From a virus, in IMG/VR virus record IMGVR_UViG_3300046507_000145, positions 1 to 44,423 of that record: a stretch of 44,423 nt of DNA; one strand, written 5' to 3'. A program made the position numbers and the translations under genes. The notes beneath the pieces were generated by a model, which saw only the letters and a program-made list of their open reading frames with translations, made no database searches and was not told the origin of the DNA. This document shows, in pieces, positions 22,339 through 31,800 of the stretch (position 1 is its first letter; each line of letters starts with the position of its first letter).

Positions 22339-22340
22339 TC

Positions 22341-22358
22341 CTATCCACCTACGGATAG
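22341..22358. promoter_or_regulatory. Fully symmetric stoperator-like dyad, copy 13
   Basis: CTATCC-ACCTAC-GGATAG is a perfect inverted repeat with 6-base spacer. It lies two bases after the capsid gene stop and three bases before the terminator. It is 15/18 identical to the minus-strand site at 40885-40868. Confidence 0.65.
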
Positions 22359-22360
22359 TC

Positions 22361-22395
22361 AAGGGTCGCTCCTCAACAGGGGCGGCCCTTTTTTT
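22361..22395 (+). terminator. Intrinsic terminator after the major capsid gene
   Basis: AAGGGTCGC pairs with GCGGCCCTT (one G-U), with inner CCT/AGG and a run of seven T. The position matches the T-phi terminator of T7. It should lower tail and core gene expression relative to capsid. Confidence 0.9.
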
Positions 22396-22412
22396 CGTCC
22401 TTTGGAGAACCG

Positions 22413-22994
22413 ATGACCCTTCCTCTCACTCCGACGACCACGCTCGAAGCAGTGAACCAGTGCCTATTCGCGATCGGCGAAGCACCGGTCAACTCGGTTG
22501 AGAACAGCGGTCTCGTCGATGCCGTCACTGCGCTCCGCACGGTCGCCAACGTGAACCGTGAAGTGCAAGCGAGTGGCTGGCACTGGAACACTGAAAAGAA
22601 TTTCAAGCTCGTCCCCGACAACGACGGCAACCTCTCACTGGCGGCAAACGTCATGAAGGTCGACACGGTCGGCAGTGACGAGAGCCTCGATCTCGTGCAG
22701 CGCGGACAGCGCCTCTACGATCGAGACAATCACACCTACACGTTCACCAAGTCCGTCACCGTCGAGATGGTGATGCTGCTCGACTTCGAGGAAATCCCCG
22801 AGGCCGCGCGCAACTACATCACGCTCCGGGCGGCTCGCCGCTTCCAGCAGAACACTGTTGGCTCCACCGAACTCGCTGGCTTCCAGCAGGTGGACGAAGC
22901 ACGCGCTCTGGTGAACCTCCAGAACGCTGAAGCAGAGACGCAAGACTTCGCGCTGCTGAACAGCCCCGGCGTGCGTGAGGTGCTCTGGCGATGA
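22413..22994 (+). CDS. gp11: Tail tubular protein A / head-tail adaptor (T7 gp11)
   Basis: This 193-residue protein (T7 gp11: 196) forms the ring joining portal and tail nozzle. Typical features are the start TTTLEAVNQCLFAIGEAPVNS, the REVQASGWHWNTEKNF segment, the beta-rich YDRDNHTYTFTKSVTVEMVM, and RNYITLRAARRFQQNTVGS. ATG 22413 has TTTGGAGAA upstream, just after the terminator. It overlaps the gp12 gene by 4 bases (ATGA). Confidence 0.95.
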   Translation: MTLPLTPTTTLEAVNQCLFAIGEAPVNSVENSGLVDAVTALRTVANVNREVQASGWHWNTEKNFKLVPDNDGNLSLAANVMKVDTVGSDESLDLVQRGQRLYDRDNHTYTFTKSVTVEMVMLLDFEEIPEAARNYITLRAARRFQQNTVGSTELAGFQQVDEARALVNLQNAEAETQDFALLNSPGVREVLWR

Positions 22995-25408
22995 GCCTCA
23001 TCTCAACCACGATCGCGAACCTGATCAACGGCGTGAGCCAGCAGCCGTATGCGCTCCGCCTGGCTTCGCAGTGTGAGCTTCAGGAGAACTGCAATAGCTC
23101 CGTGGTCGACGGCCTGTGCAAGCGCAACGGCACCCGGCATTCCGCGAAGGTCAGCTCGACGCCCAGCCCGAACGCGTTCACCCACCTGATCAATCGGGAT
23201 ACCACCGAGCGCTATCGTGTGGTCATCACTGGCGGCGCGCTGAAGGTCTACGACCTCAACGGCGTGCAGCAGACGGTGAACGTCACGGGCGGCGCGGCGT
23301 CCTACCTCACGTCGACTGGGAATGCCTCGGATGACTTCGTAGGGCTCACTGTGGCTGACTACACGTTCATTCTGAACAAGACCGTCACCGTGCAAAAGGA
23401 CCCCGCCAGCGTGATCGCATCGCGTCCCAAAGAGGCGCTGGTGTGGATCAAGCAGGCACTGGCGGACGAGAAGTACACTCTCACCGTTGACGGCTATCAG
23501 GCCACGCTCACGACCGGTGACGCGCAGAATACTCCCGGCTCCGTGGCAACCGACTTCATCGCGCTCTACTTGACGCGCAGTGGAGCGGCCGACACGTTCG
23601 GCCAAGGGCTTGTGGGTGTGATGGGTGCTGCGGCATCTAACTACATCATCCAACAGCAAGGCTCGCTCATCAGAGTTCAGCGCACCAACGGCGCAGACTT
23701 CTCGATCAGCGTCACTGACGGCTACGGCGATCAGGCGACGCAGTTGATCAAGGGCTCGACGCAGCGCTTCACGAACCTGCCTGCGAACGGCTACAGCGGC
23801 TTCAAGGCCGAGATACAGGGCGAGGGAAGCTCCTTCAACCAGTCTTACTGGGTCGAGTTCAAGTCCGATGTTTCCACGCCCTATGGCGGCGTCTGGAAGG
23901 AAGGCACGAAGCCCGGCGAGTCCGATGCGCTGCTTCCGTCCACCATGCCACACATTCTGGTGCGCGAGGCGGACGGTACGTTCACCTTCAAGGAAGCAAC
24001 GTGGGACAAGCGTCTCGTCGGCGATCTCACATCGTCGAATCCCATGCCGTCTTTCGTGGGCCACACGATCAACGACGTGTTCTTCCACCGCAACCGTTTG
24101 GGCCTTCTGGCTGACGAGAGCATGATCTTGTCGACCTCTGGAGAGTACTTCAACTTCTTCAAGGGCTCGGCCATTCAGGTTCTGGATACGGACCCGATCG
24201 ACATCGCTGTGTCCAACACGAAGGTCGCCATCCTGAAGCACTCGCTGGCGTGGAATGAGAGCTTGCTCCTGTTCTCCGATCAGACGCAGTTCATGCAGGC
24301 CAAGACCGACGTGCTCACGACGAAGACGGCGAGCATCCAGCCGAGCACCGAGTATGAATGCTCGACGAAGGTCAAGCCGGTCTCTGTCGGCAAGTACGTC
24401 TACTTCGTGCAGGAGCGCAACAACTACAGCGCCGTGCGGGAGTTCTCGGTCGACGCCTACACGCAGACCAAGGATGCACAGGATGTCACCTCGCATGTCC
24501 CTAAGTACATCCCGGCGAACGTCTTCAAGCTCGCGGCGTCTAACACTGAGAACATGATGGTCGCGTTGTCTCACAACGCACCCAACAAGATGTTCATCTA
24601 TCAGTTCTACACCGCCAACGACACCAAGCTGCAATCGGCCTGGCACACGTGGACGTTTGCAGACACCGACAGCGTCCTGAACGCGGACTTCATCGGCTCC
24701 GATCTTCACCTGATCATCAGCCGACCTGATGGCCTGTACCTCGAAGTGATGACGGTTGCCACTGGCTACATCGACCCGCAGGGCTCTCAGCCACTGTCGG
24801 TGCACCTCGACCGCATCGTGACTGCCGGTCAGTGCACGGTGACGTACAACGGCGGCACTGGACTTACGTCCTTCGTGCTTCCTTACACGCCGCAGGCCGG
24901 CGAGGAGTATGTGCTCGTTGCGTGGGACGGCAATGCCAGCTTCCGCATCGGACAGAAGCTCCCGTTCACGATCACCGGCTCGACCGTAAACGTGACACGA
25001 ACTGGCAACCTCGGTGCCTTCAGGTTCGGTCGCGTCATCAAGTCTCGCTACGTGTTCTCGCAGTTCGAGATCAGGGAGAGCGCTGCCGGTGGCGGACAGA
25101 CTGCCGTAGGCGAGGGGCGTGTCAACGTCCGTCGACTGTCTCTCACGTTCGGCAAGAGCGGCTTCTTCAAGGTCGTCGTGACGCCCCGCGGGCGAGACCC
25201 GTCCACGACGCTGATGACCGGTCGACAGATCGGAAACGCCAACGCCCTCATCGGCGAGATCGGTCTGATCGAAGGCGTCCTCCGCGCACCTGTGATGGCA
25301 CGCAACATCGACGTCACCATCGAACTAACCAGCGACGAGTTCCTCCCGTTCTCAGCACTGAGCTGCGACTGGGAAGGCATGTACGTCATCCGCTCAAGGA
25401 GAGTCTAA
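22991..25408 (+). CDS. gp12: Tail tubular protein B / nozzle (T7 gp12)
   Basis: This 805-residue protein (T7 gp12: 794) forms the tail nozzle that contacts the fibres. It begins MSLISTTIANLINGVSQQPYALRLASQCELQ, the hallmark start of the family. It continues with RNGTRHSAK and a long beta-propeller-like body, and ends EFLPFSALSCDWEGMYVIRSRRV. ATG 22991 overlaps the gp11 stop. Its stop overlaps the next start, so tail genes are translationally linked. Confidence 0.95.
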   Translation: MSLISTTIANLINGVSQQPYALRLASQCELQENCNSSVVDGLCKRNGTRHSAKVSSTPSPNAFTHLINRDTTERYRVVITGGALKVYDLNGVQQTVNVTGGAASYLTSTGNASDDFVGLTVADYTFILNKTVTVQKDPASVIASRPKEALVWIKQALADEKYTLTVDGYQATLTTGDAQNTPGSVATDFIALYLTRSGAADTFGQGLVGVMGAAASNYIIQQQGSLIRVQRTNGADFSISVTDGYGDQATQLIKGSTQRFTNLPANGYSGFKAEIQGEGSSFNQSYWVEFKSDVSTPYGGVWKEGTKPGESDALLPSTMPHILVREADGTFTFKEATWDKRLVGDLTSSNPMPSFVGHTINDVFFHRNRLGLLADESMILSTSGEYFNFFKGSAIQVLDTDPIDIAVSNTKVAILKHSLAWNESLLLFSDQTQFMQAKTDVLTTKTASIQPSTEYECSTKVKPVSVGKYVYFVQERNNYSAVREFSVDAYTQTKDAQDVTSHVPKYIPANVFKLAASNTENMMVALSHNAPNKMFIYQFYTANDTKLQSAWHTWTFADTDSVLNADFIGSDLHLIISRPDGLYLEVMTVATGYIDPQGSQPLSVHLDRIVTAGQCTVTYNGGTGLTSFVLPYTPQAGEEYVLVAWDGNASFRIGQKLPFTITGSTVNVTRTGNLGAFRFGRVIKSRYVFSQFEIRESAAGGGQTAVGEGRVNVRRLSLTFGKSGFFKVVVTPRGRDPSTTLMTGRQIGNANALIGEIGLIEGVLRAPVMARNIDVTIELTSDEFLPFSALSCDWEGMYVIRSRRV

Positions 25409-25887
25409 TGTCGGTCGTAGCGAGAAAGGCTACCGTCCAAGACGCACACTATCTCGCTACCCGACTGCTCCCCGAAGATGCTGCCGAAGTGAAAGCCTCC
25501 AGTGGTAAGCCCACACTGGAGGTTCTCCTCGGTGGCATCGAGCTGTCGCGAGAGTGCAACGTCCTGTGCAACAAGCGTGCACTGGACAAGCCCATCTGCA
25601 TCTGGGGCATCATCCCCACGCCGGACCCGAGCGTCGGCGCCATCTGGCTGCTGTGCGCGAAGGGCATCCATCAGAACCGATCTGGCTTCCTTCGGGAGAG
25701 CCGGAAGCAGTTCGCGAAATTCTCCACCATGTACCCGGTCCTCTGGAACGTCGTCGATGAGCGCAACGCTGCGCACGTCCGCTTCCTGAAGTGGAACGGG
25801 TGCGTCTTCATCAATCGCCACCCGCACCTCGGGCCAGAACGGCGACCCTTCTTAGAATTTGTGAGGTTGTCATGTGTGACCCAATGA
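25408..25887 (+). CDS. T7 gp13-like / GNAT-like protein
   Basis: This 159-residue protein starts at ATG 25408, overlapping the gp12 stop, with AAGGAGAG upstream. It begins MSVVARKATVQDAHYLATRL, a GNAT-type beta-alpha start. GAIWLLCAKGIHQNRSGFLR sits where motif A would be, and AAHVRFLKWNGCVFI is a typical GNAT C-terminal beta-alpha element. T7 gp13 occupies the same place and has a GNAT-like fold. An acetyl-CoA loop of R-G-x-G type is not clear, so catalysis is doubtful. A perfect 9-bp hairpin lies in its coding sequence at 25496. Confidence 0.75.
   Translation: MSVVARKATVQDAHYLATRLLPEDAAEVKASSGKPTLEVLLGGIELSRECNVLCNKRALDKPICIWGIIPTPDPSVGAIWLLCAKGIHQNRSGFLRESRKQFAKFSTMYPVLWNVVDERNAAHVRFLKWNGCVFINRHPHLGPERRPFLEFVRLSCVTQ
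25496..25522 (+). other. Perfect 9-bp hairpin inside the gp13-like gene
   Basis: CCTCCAGTG pairs with CACTGGAGG across a 9-base loop, about 90 bases into the gene. In T7 an RNase III processing site lies by gene 13, so an mRNA processing or stability role is possible. Confidence 0.5.
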
Positions 25888-26402
25888 CGCTTGCTGTTAC
25901 CAGCTTCATGGTTGGTAGCGTGCAGGCTGTCGGCAACTACGTCTCGTCGTCGCAGAAGGCCTCCGCGCAGGAGAGCCTATACAACGCCAACGCGGCGAAT
26001 GCAGAGCGCTCCGCTGCGTTCGAGTACAATCAGAACGCACTCCGCAAGCAGCAGGAGACCGACGCTGCCGGCGAGAAGAGCTTCCAGAACATGCTGGACA
26101 CCAAGGCCAAGGCCGCGACGGTAGAGACCGCTGCTGGCGACGCAGGTGTCACTGGCCTGTCCGTTGAGAGCCTCGTGCGCGATGTCTACGGCGCAGGTGG
26201 TCGAACCAACGACAACATCAAGTCCAACTTGGACATGACGCAGGCTCAGCTTGCCGCTTCGGACCAAGGCATCTTCGCCCGAGAGACCGACCGCATCAAC
26301 TCGGTGCAGCACGGCGTGCAGCCCAGCCTGTTCGGCCTCGGCCTCGACATCGCGAGTGCGGGCCTCTCGTCCGCTACCGGCTACAAGAAGATGACGAAGT
26401 AA
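25872..26402 (+). CDS. gp14: Internal core protein (T7 gp14)
   Basis: This 176-residue protein (T7 gp14: 196) is ejected and forms the outer-membrane channel part of the injection apparatus. It begins MCDPMTLAVTSFMVGSVQAV (T7 begins MCW followed by a hydrophobic Ala/Gly helix). Long Ala/Gln/Asn-rich helices follow (SAQESLYNANAANAERSAAF, then EYNQNALRKQQET) and VTGLSVESLVRDVYGAGGRT. It ends with a hydrophobic segment (GLGLDIASAGLSSATGY). It overlaps the gp13-like gene by 16 bases and precedes gp15 by one base. Confidence 0.88.
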   Translation: MCDPMTLAVTSFMVGSVQAVGNYVSSSQKASAQESLYNANAANAERSAAFEYNQNALRKQQETDAAGEKSFQNMLDTKAKAATVETAAGDAGVTGLSVESLVRDVYGAGGRTNDNIKSNLDMTQAQLAASDQGIFARETDRINSVQHGVQPSLFGLGLDIASAGLSSATGYKKMTK

Positions 26403-26403
26403 C

Positions 26404-28809
26404 ATGGCAACCGTTGCAGGACTAACGCGCGAACTGTCGACCGGTAGCGGTGACGTGACGCGCGCCGAGGGCCGCGCTCAGACCGCACCCAATCGACCGC
26501 CTCCCGATCTCCAGCCGCAGGCCGCCCCGGTCAGCATCTACTCGCGCCCCGAGGACAACACGCGTCAAGCTGGCGCTGGCCTCGATCAGATCGTCAGCGC
26601 GCTCGGCCGGCTGAACCCCGCCCTCAACAACTTCGCCTCCACCCAGGCGGACGACATGAAGGCGCAGCAGGAGGCCGCGGCAGAGAACAAGATCGGCGGC
26701 ATGACCTTCGAGGAAGCTCAGAAGGGCGTGCAGGAAGGCTCCATCCCAGAGCTTCAGAACCCGTGGTTCAAGGCTGCTTTCATGAAGCAGTTCGGCCAGC
26801 GGGTTGCGCTCAAGAAGGCGCAGGAGCTTGCTGACCAGTACTCGAATGGCTTCAACAAGGACGGCGGCAACGTCGAGCAGTTGATCGCCGGTACGGCCAA
26901 GCCCGTGCTCGAACAGTACGGCAACGACAAGCACTTCTCGTCTGGCTTCAATGGCGTGTTCGCGCCTGCTGCTGCCCGGCTGCGCAACGATCAGGCCGGC
27001 TATCAGGCACAGACGGTCAACAACAATGTCCGTCAGGGCATCTATGAGATCGGCACCGCGATCATCGGCGACGGCATCTCAAAGGGGCAGTCGGCTGACC
27101 AGATCGTCGCGAACATCCGCTCGACCTATGCCGGCAACAAGCAGCTCCTCAACGTCCCGTACGCTGAGCAGGATGCTGAAGTCTATCGCATGGCCGAGAC
27201 CCTCACCAAGGGCATCAGCACGTCGAGCAACCCGCAGCTCCAGAAGGAGATCGTGGACAAGCTGCTCAACGATGAGCGAATTGCTCCCGATGGGAAGAAC
27301 CTCGGCAAGCTGGCGGACAACCGCCTGTACGCCTCTAAGGCCGTTCAGTTGCTCGATGCGTCAGACAAGGAGCTGCGTCAGCACAACAAGCAGACCGGCT
27401 TCGACAGCTTCAACAACTGGTATGGCCTAGCGCAGACCGGTGAGATTGGTCCCGAGGAGTACGAGCAGCTCAAGCGTGAGCACGCTGAAACTCCCGGCCG
27501 CTTCACGGATGCACAGGTCGTCGGTCTGAAGCACATGAGCGACACCGCTCTCGAACAGCGTCGCAAGGAAGTTGCCACTCTCGAAGAGAAGCAGCGCACC
27601 CAAGCCCTGATCGCTGCACAGCATCAGGAAATCCTCACGAACAACGCGGCGCTTGCCTCCAACGGCAGCCTGTGGGCCGTGAAGGACCGCGAGGTGATGG
27701 GACCTGAAGGCAAGCCGAAGACGCTGTCCGCGAAGGACCAGCGCGAGGAAGTTGTCGACCAGTATCTCCGCACACCTCGTCCGGTGACGCAGCAGATCGA
27801 TTGGTTCAGCCGGCAGGGCGAGGAGAACCCTCAGTTCACCGACTTGCTCAAGCGTGGCTACCTCTCGGCAACGCCAGCGACCGTGTCTGGCAACAAGCTG
27901 CCCGACAGTCTCGACAAGAGCATCGACCTGTACTCTCAGATGTACGCACAGGCACCTCAGTTGCTCGGCAAGCATCTCGACGACGCCGGCATGAACTTCT
28001 ACGAGGCCGTGCGCTTCGGCATGCAGTCTGGCGGCTTCGACAAGAAGACCGCTGTCGTCAACGCGCTCGAAGTCAACAAGGACCCGACGAAGTACGACAG
28101 CCCTTACTGGAAGCAGAAGTTCGACGACATCTCCAACGCGGTCAACAGGACTGTGCCGGGAATGTTCATGAACGGTGCTCCGATGAACGCGGGCGAGATC
28201 GCTCCCCAGATCGAGCAGTCTGCGAAGTACTTCTCGAAGCTCGGCGCCAACCCGAAGACTGCCGTTGAAGAAGCCGTCAAGCGCGTGCAGGCCAACTACG
28301 TCAACGTCAACGACTACCTCGTCAAGACTGGAGACCGCGCAATCCCCGCGTCGTTCCCCCAGATGGCGAAGGGCTTCATCGACGACTACGTGGCGAAGCA
28401 CGGCACCGAAGAGGGTGTCACTGCTGCGGACCTCACCGTGCAGCCTATCGGCAACGCGGCCGGTGAGTGGCGCATCGTGCACAAGCGTTCGCCTGGCATG
28501 ATGGTGGATGGCCCTGAAGGCATCTTCAATCTTCCGAAGCTGATGGACGCTGCGAAGGCTCGCGAAGAGACGGCACGCGCTGCTGCTCTCAGTGGAGCCA
28601 ACGACGCACGTACTCGCGACCTGATCAAGCAGTACGACTACTTCGACAAGGAGGAATACGTCCTCAACAACGGTGCTGCCGGCATCGGCAAGGCTGACCG
28701 CGCGAAGCGAGAGAAGGCTCTGGCCGACTTCCGCAAGAGCGCACCTCCGCGCCCCGCTGCACCACCTCCTGCCACGGTTCTCCCGTGGGACCTGAACCCG
28801 CAAATGTAA
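26404..28809 (+). CDS. gp15: Internal core protein (T7 gp15)
   Basis: This 801-residue helical protein (T7 gp15: 747) should form the periplasmic tube of the ejectosome. It starts MATVAGLTRELSTGSGDVTR, has a Pro-rich N-terminal linker, and then continuous alpha-helical repeats. Typical elements are LDQIVSALGRLNPALNNFAS and MTFEEAQKGVQEGSIPELQN followed by PWFKAAFMKQ. It ends with Ala/Pro-rich sequence and PWDLNPQM. It lies between gp14 and gp16 as in T7. No catalytic motif is expected or seen. Confidence 0.9.
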   Translation: MATVAGLTRELSTGSGDVTRAEGRAQTAPNRPPPDLQPQAAPVSIYSRPEDNTRQAGAGLDQIVSALGRLNPALNNFASTQADDMKAQQEAAAENKIGGMTFEEAQKGVQEGSIPELQNPWFKAAFMKQFGQRVALKKAQELADQYSNGFNKDGGNVEQLIAGTAKPVLEQYGNDKHFSSGFNGVFAPAAARLRNDQAGYQAQTVNNNVRQGIYEIGTAIIGDGISKGQSADQIVANIRSTYAGNKQLLNVPYAEQDAEVYRMAETLTKGISTSSNPQLQKEIVDKLLNDERIAPDGKNLGKLADNRLYASKAVQLLDASDKELRQHNKQTGFDSFNNWYGLAQTGEIGPEEYEQLKREHAETPGRFTDAQVVGLKHMSDTALEQRRKEVATLEEKQRTQALIAAQHQEILTNNAALASNGSLWAVKDREVMGPEGKPKTLSAKDQREEVVDQYLRTPRPVTQQIDWFSRQGEENPQFTDLLKRGYLSATPATVSGNKLPDSLDKSIDLYSQMYAQAPQLLGKHLDDAGMNFYEAVRFGMQSGGFDKKTAVVNALEVNKDPTKYDSPYWKQKFDDISNAVNRTVPGMFMNGAPMNAGEIAPQIEQSAKYFSKLGANPKTAVEEAVKRVQANYVNVNDYLVKTGDRAIPASFPQMAKGFIDDYVAKHGTEEGVTAADLTVQPIGNAAGEWRIVHKRSPGMMVDGPEGIFNLPKLMDAAKAREETARAAALSGANDARTRDLIKQYDYFDKEEYVLNNGAAGIGKADRAKREKALADFRKSAPPRPAAPPPATVLPWDLNPQM

Positions 28810-28824
28810 CAAGGAAATTGAAAC

Positions 28825-31800
28825 ATGGCTGAAGGCGCAACGCCGTCTTGGTGGGGCACGCTCGAAGAGCAGTCCGCGAAGGATGGAGTTAACCCGGAGT
28901 TCTTGCGCGCCGTTGGCGGCCAAGAGTCCGGCTTCCGCAACATCGGCAACGATACGACTAGCGCCTCCGGCCCGTTTCAGTTCATCAAGGGAACGTGGGA
29001 GGGGCTGTCGAAGCGCAACCCCGACCTCGCTCTCACGAACCGCTATGACCCGAACCAACAGGCTCGGGGCATCCCTCGGTTCACCAAAGAGAACATGGAC
29101 ATCATGGAGGGCGCGCTCGGTCGGCGCGTTACCGGTGGCGAGGCCTACCTCGCACACTTCCTCGGGACTGGAGACGCCCCGCGCGTCGTTAAGGCCTCCG
29201 ACGACACGCCCGTCCAGAACCTTGTCTCTCCTTCATCTCTCGCAGCTAACCCGTCTGTCTTCGGCAAGTACAAGACGGCGGGCCAGCTCCGTGCTTGGTC
29301 CGATCGTGTCAGCCGCGGCGTAAGTCCCTACGCTGATGGCAACACCTCGGCCCCCAAGCCGGCCACTCCGGTCATCGATCAGGTGCCGCCTGTTGAAGGC
29401 GCACAACTCTCTTCGGAGACCGAGCGTCCTCCCGAGCCCTTCACGCGCCAAGAAGTGCGCGCCACTGAGACGAAGGAAGCGGCAGACGCCCCCTCTATCG
29501 CAAGCGCGACCATGTCGGCCGTCACCAACGAGAGTGCACTTAAGTGGGCCTTTCACGGCGACGACCGGTACGTGCCTGACCCGAACTTCAAGTGGTCCCC
29601 TGAGTTCTACAAGGAGATCACGAAAGACATCCCCCAAGAGAACTGGGGCTACTTCGATCGTGCTCACTCCGAGGACCACGCGCGCTATCTGCGCCGCGAG
29701 ATGGACAAGGACATCGAGTACGAACGCAACATGGACAGGCTGGGCCTCGGCGGCTCCGCGCTGAAGCTCATGGGCGCCGTAGTCGACCCGGCTGGCTGGG
29801 CCGCTGCTGCTCTCGCTGCTCCGGTCGGCGGTGTCATCAAGGGTGGCCGCATCGCTACCGTCCTCGCTCACGCGGTGGAAGGTGGCATTGCCGGCGTCGC
29901 CCAACAGACACCCTCGGTGCTCAATCGCCCGACCGCACACGCCACCGATCTGCTCTACGCAGGCGCTGGTGGCATGATGCTAGGCTCGGCCTTCGGTGCA
30001 CTGGCACGCAATCCAGCCGCTGCCGATCTGGCAGAGCAGGGTGGCCGCATCGGCAAGAGCCTGATGCAGGACATCGAGGCGCAGGCCATCCGTGGCGAGT
30101 CTTCTGCCGGCGCCGCACAGGCGTCCCCGCGTATGGCCGTCCGCACGGACACGTACGATTGGCTCGGCCCCAAGGTCGACGACATCGCACCTAAGTCCGT
30201 CTTCGGCAGCGCCCGGTATGACTTCGCGGCACAGCTCGGCACGTCCGACAACACCGCCACGCGACTCCTCGGTGCTAACCTCGTTGAGGACACCGTGGGC
30301 CGCGCGAAGAACCTTGAGACCCCCTTTGCTGCATCTGAGACGCAGCGCAAGACGCAGCTCGGCTTCGAGACGCGGTTCATGCAGGCCACCACCGCCAACT
30401 TCAAGGCGTGGGCCGATGACCTCGGGCTCAACTGGGCACAGCGACAGGCGCGTGAGGGCGAGTTCAGGCAGAGCGTCACGGACGCGATGCGCAACGTCGA
30501 CCCCAACGCGGAGTTTCATCCGTCCGTCAAGGCGCAGGCCGAGGCGACGAGCAAGCTCTACGCTGACTACCACGATCTGCTCACCAACCCCGGTAAGCTC
30601 GACGGCACCACTCGCCGGCCCGTGCTCGACCCCGACGTTCCCCAGAACCCGAACTACGTCCCGCGTATCATCAGCAGGGAGAAGTTTCAGGACATGACGG
30701 AGCGCTTCGGTGACCGCCAGATCGGCGAGTTCATCGCTAACGCGGTGCGCGGCCTCAACCCCGACATCGACCACGAACTCGCCGGTCGCATTGGTCGGGG
30801 CTGGTACAAGCGCATCCGCGATGTGCAGGCAGGTCAGGAGCTGAATGGTGGACGCGCTCTCTTCGGCGAGGACGTGGACGGCTTGCGTAGTGCGCTGATC
30901 GACTCCACCAACATGTCCAGCGACGAAGCCACCGCGTTCATTGCACGCTTCCAGAAGGAGCCGGGTGAGGGCGGCGTGGCCCGTACGAAGCACCGAACGC
31001 TCATGGATGAGAACTTCCGTGGGACGATGAAGGACCAAGACGGCGCAGTGCACGAGGTCCGCCTGGCTGACATGTTCGAGAACGACAGTGCGAAGCTATT
31101 CGCGATGTACAATCGGCAGATGTCGGGCCAGCTCGCAATGGCACGTCTCCGCATCGAGAACCCGACGTGGAAGATCAATCCCGAGAGCGGTCCTCAGTAT
31201 CTCGTCGATGGCGTGACCAAGCGCTCTGAATGGGACACCCTGATGAAGCAGGTGGCCTCGGTCTCTGACGAGATCGGCCACGACGTGAAGGCACGCGACA
31301 AGGACCTCACGCGTCTCAACTTCATCTACGACACCATCACCGGTCAGGGTAAGCCCTCGAACCAGATGCTTCGTCTGCTGCGCGACTACAACTTCATCCG
31401 AGTGATGAACCAAGTTGGCTTCGCACAGATCGCTGACGCTGGCATGCTCGTGGGTCAGGCGGGCTTCCGTGCTGCCATCGAAGGCATGCCGTCTCTCCGT
31501 TCGCTCTGGCGAAACGCGAAGACAGGTCAGGTCAACGACGAGCTGGCGCGAGAGTTGGAGTACATCACGCAAGGTGGCACCGACTGGATGCGCAGCTTCG
31601 CCGGCAATCGCTTCGACGATCACGGCGAGAACATCCTCACGTCATCGAGCGGCTCGCTCCTCGACAAGGCCGAAGGTGTCCTTGAGAAGGGCAAGCGTGC
31701 AGTCAACGTCATGTCCTTCATGGCACCCGTCAACACCTACCTCCAGCGCTGGGCCGCCAAGGCTTCGCTCTCACGTCTCATCAACGAGGCGTCGGGTGCA

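Noticed and set aside
23003-24805. 600-codon minus-strand open frame opposite gp12
   Set aside because: Shadow of a conserved structural gene, with low-complexity composition and no domain.
27427-29157. 576-codon minus-strand open frame across gp15/gp16
   Set aside because: Runs antisense through two conserved genes and their junction and has shadow-like composition.
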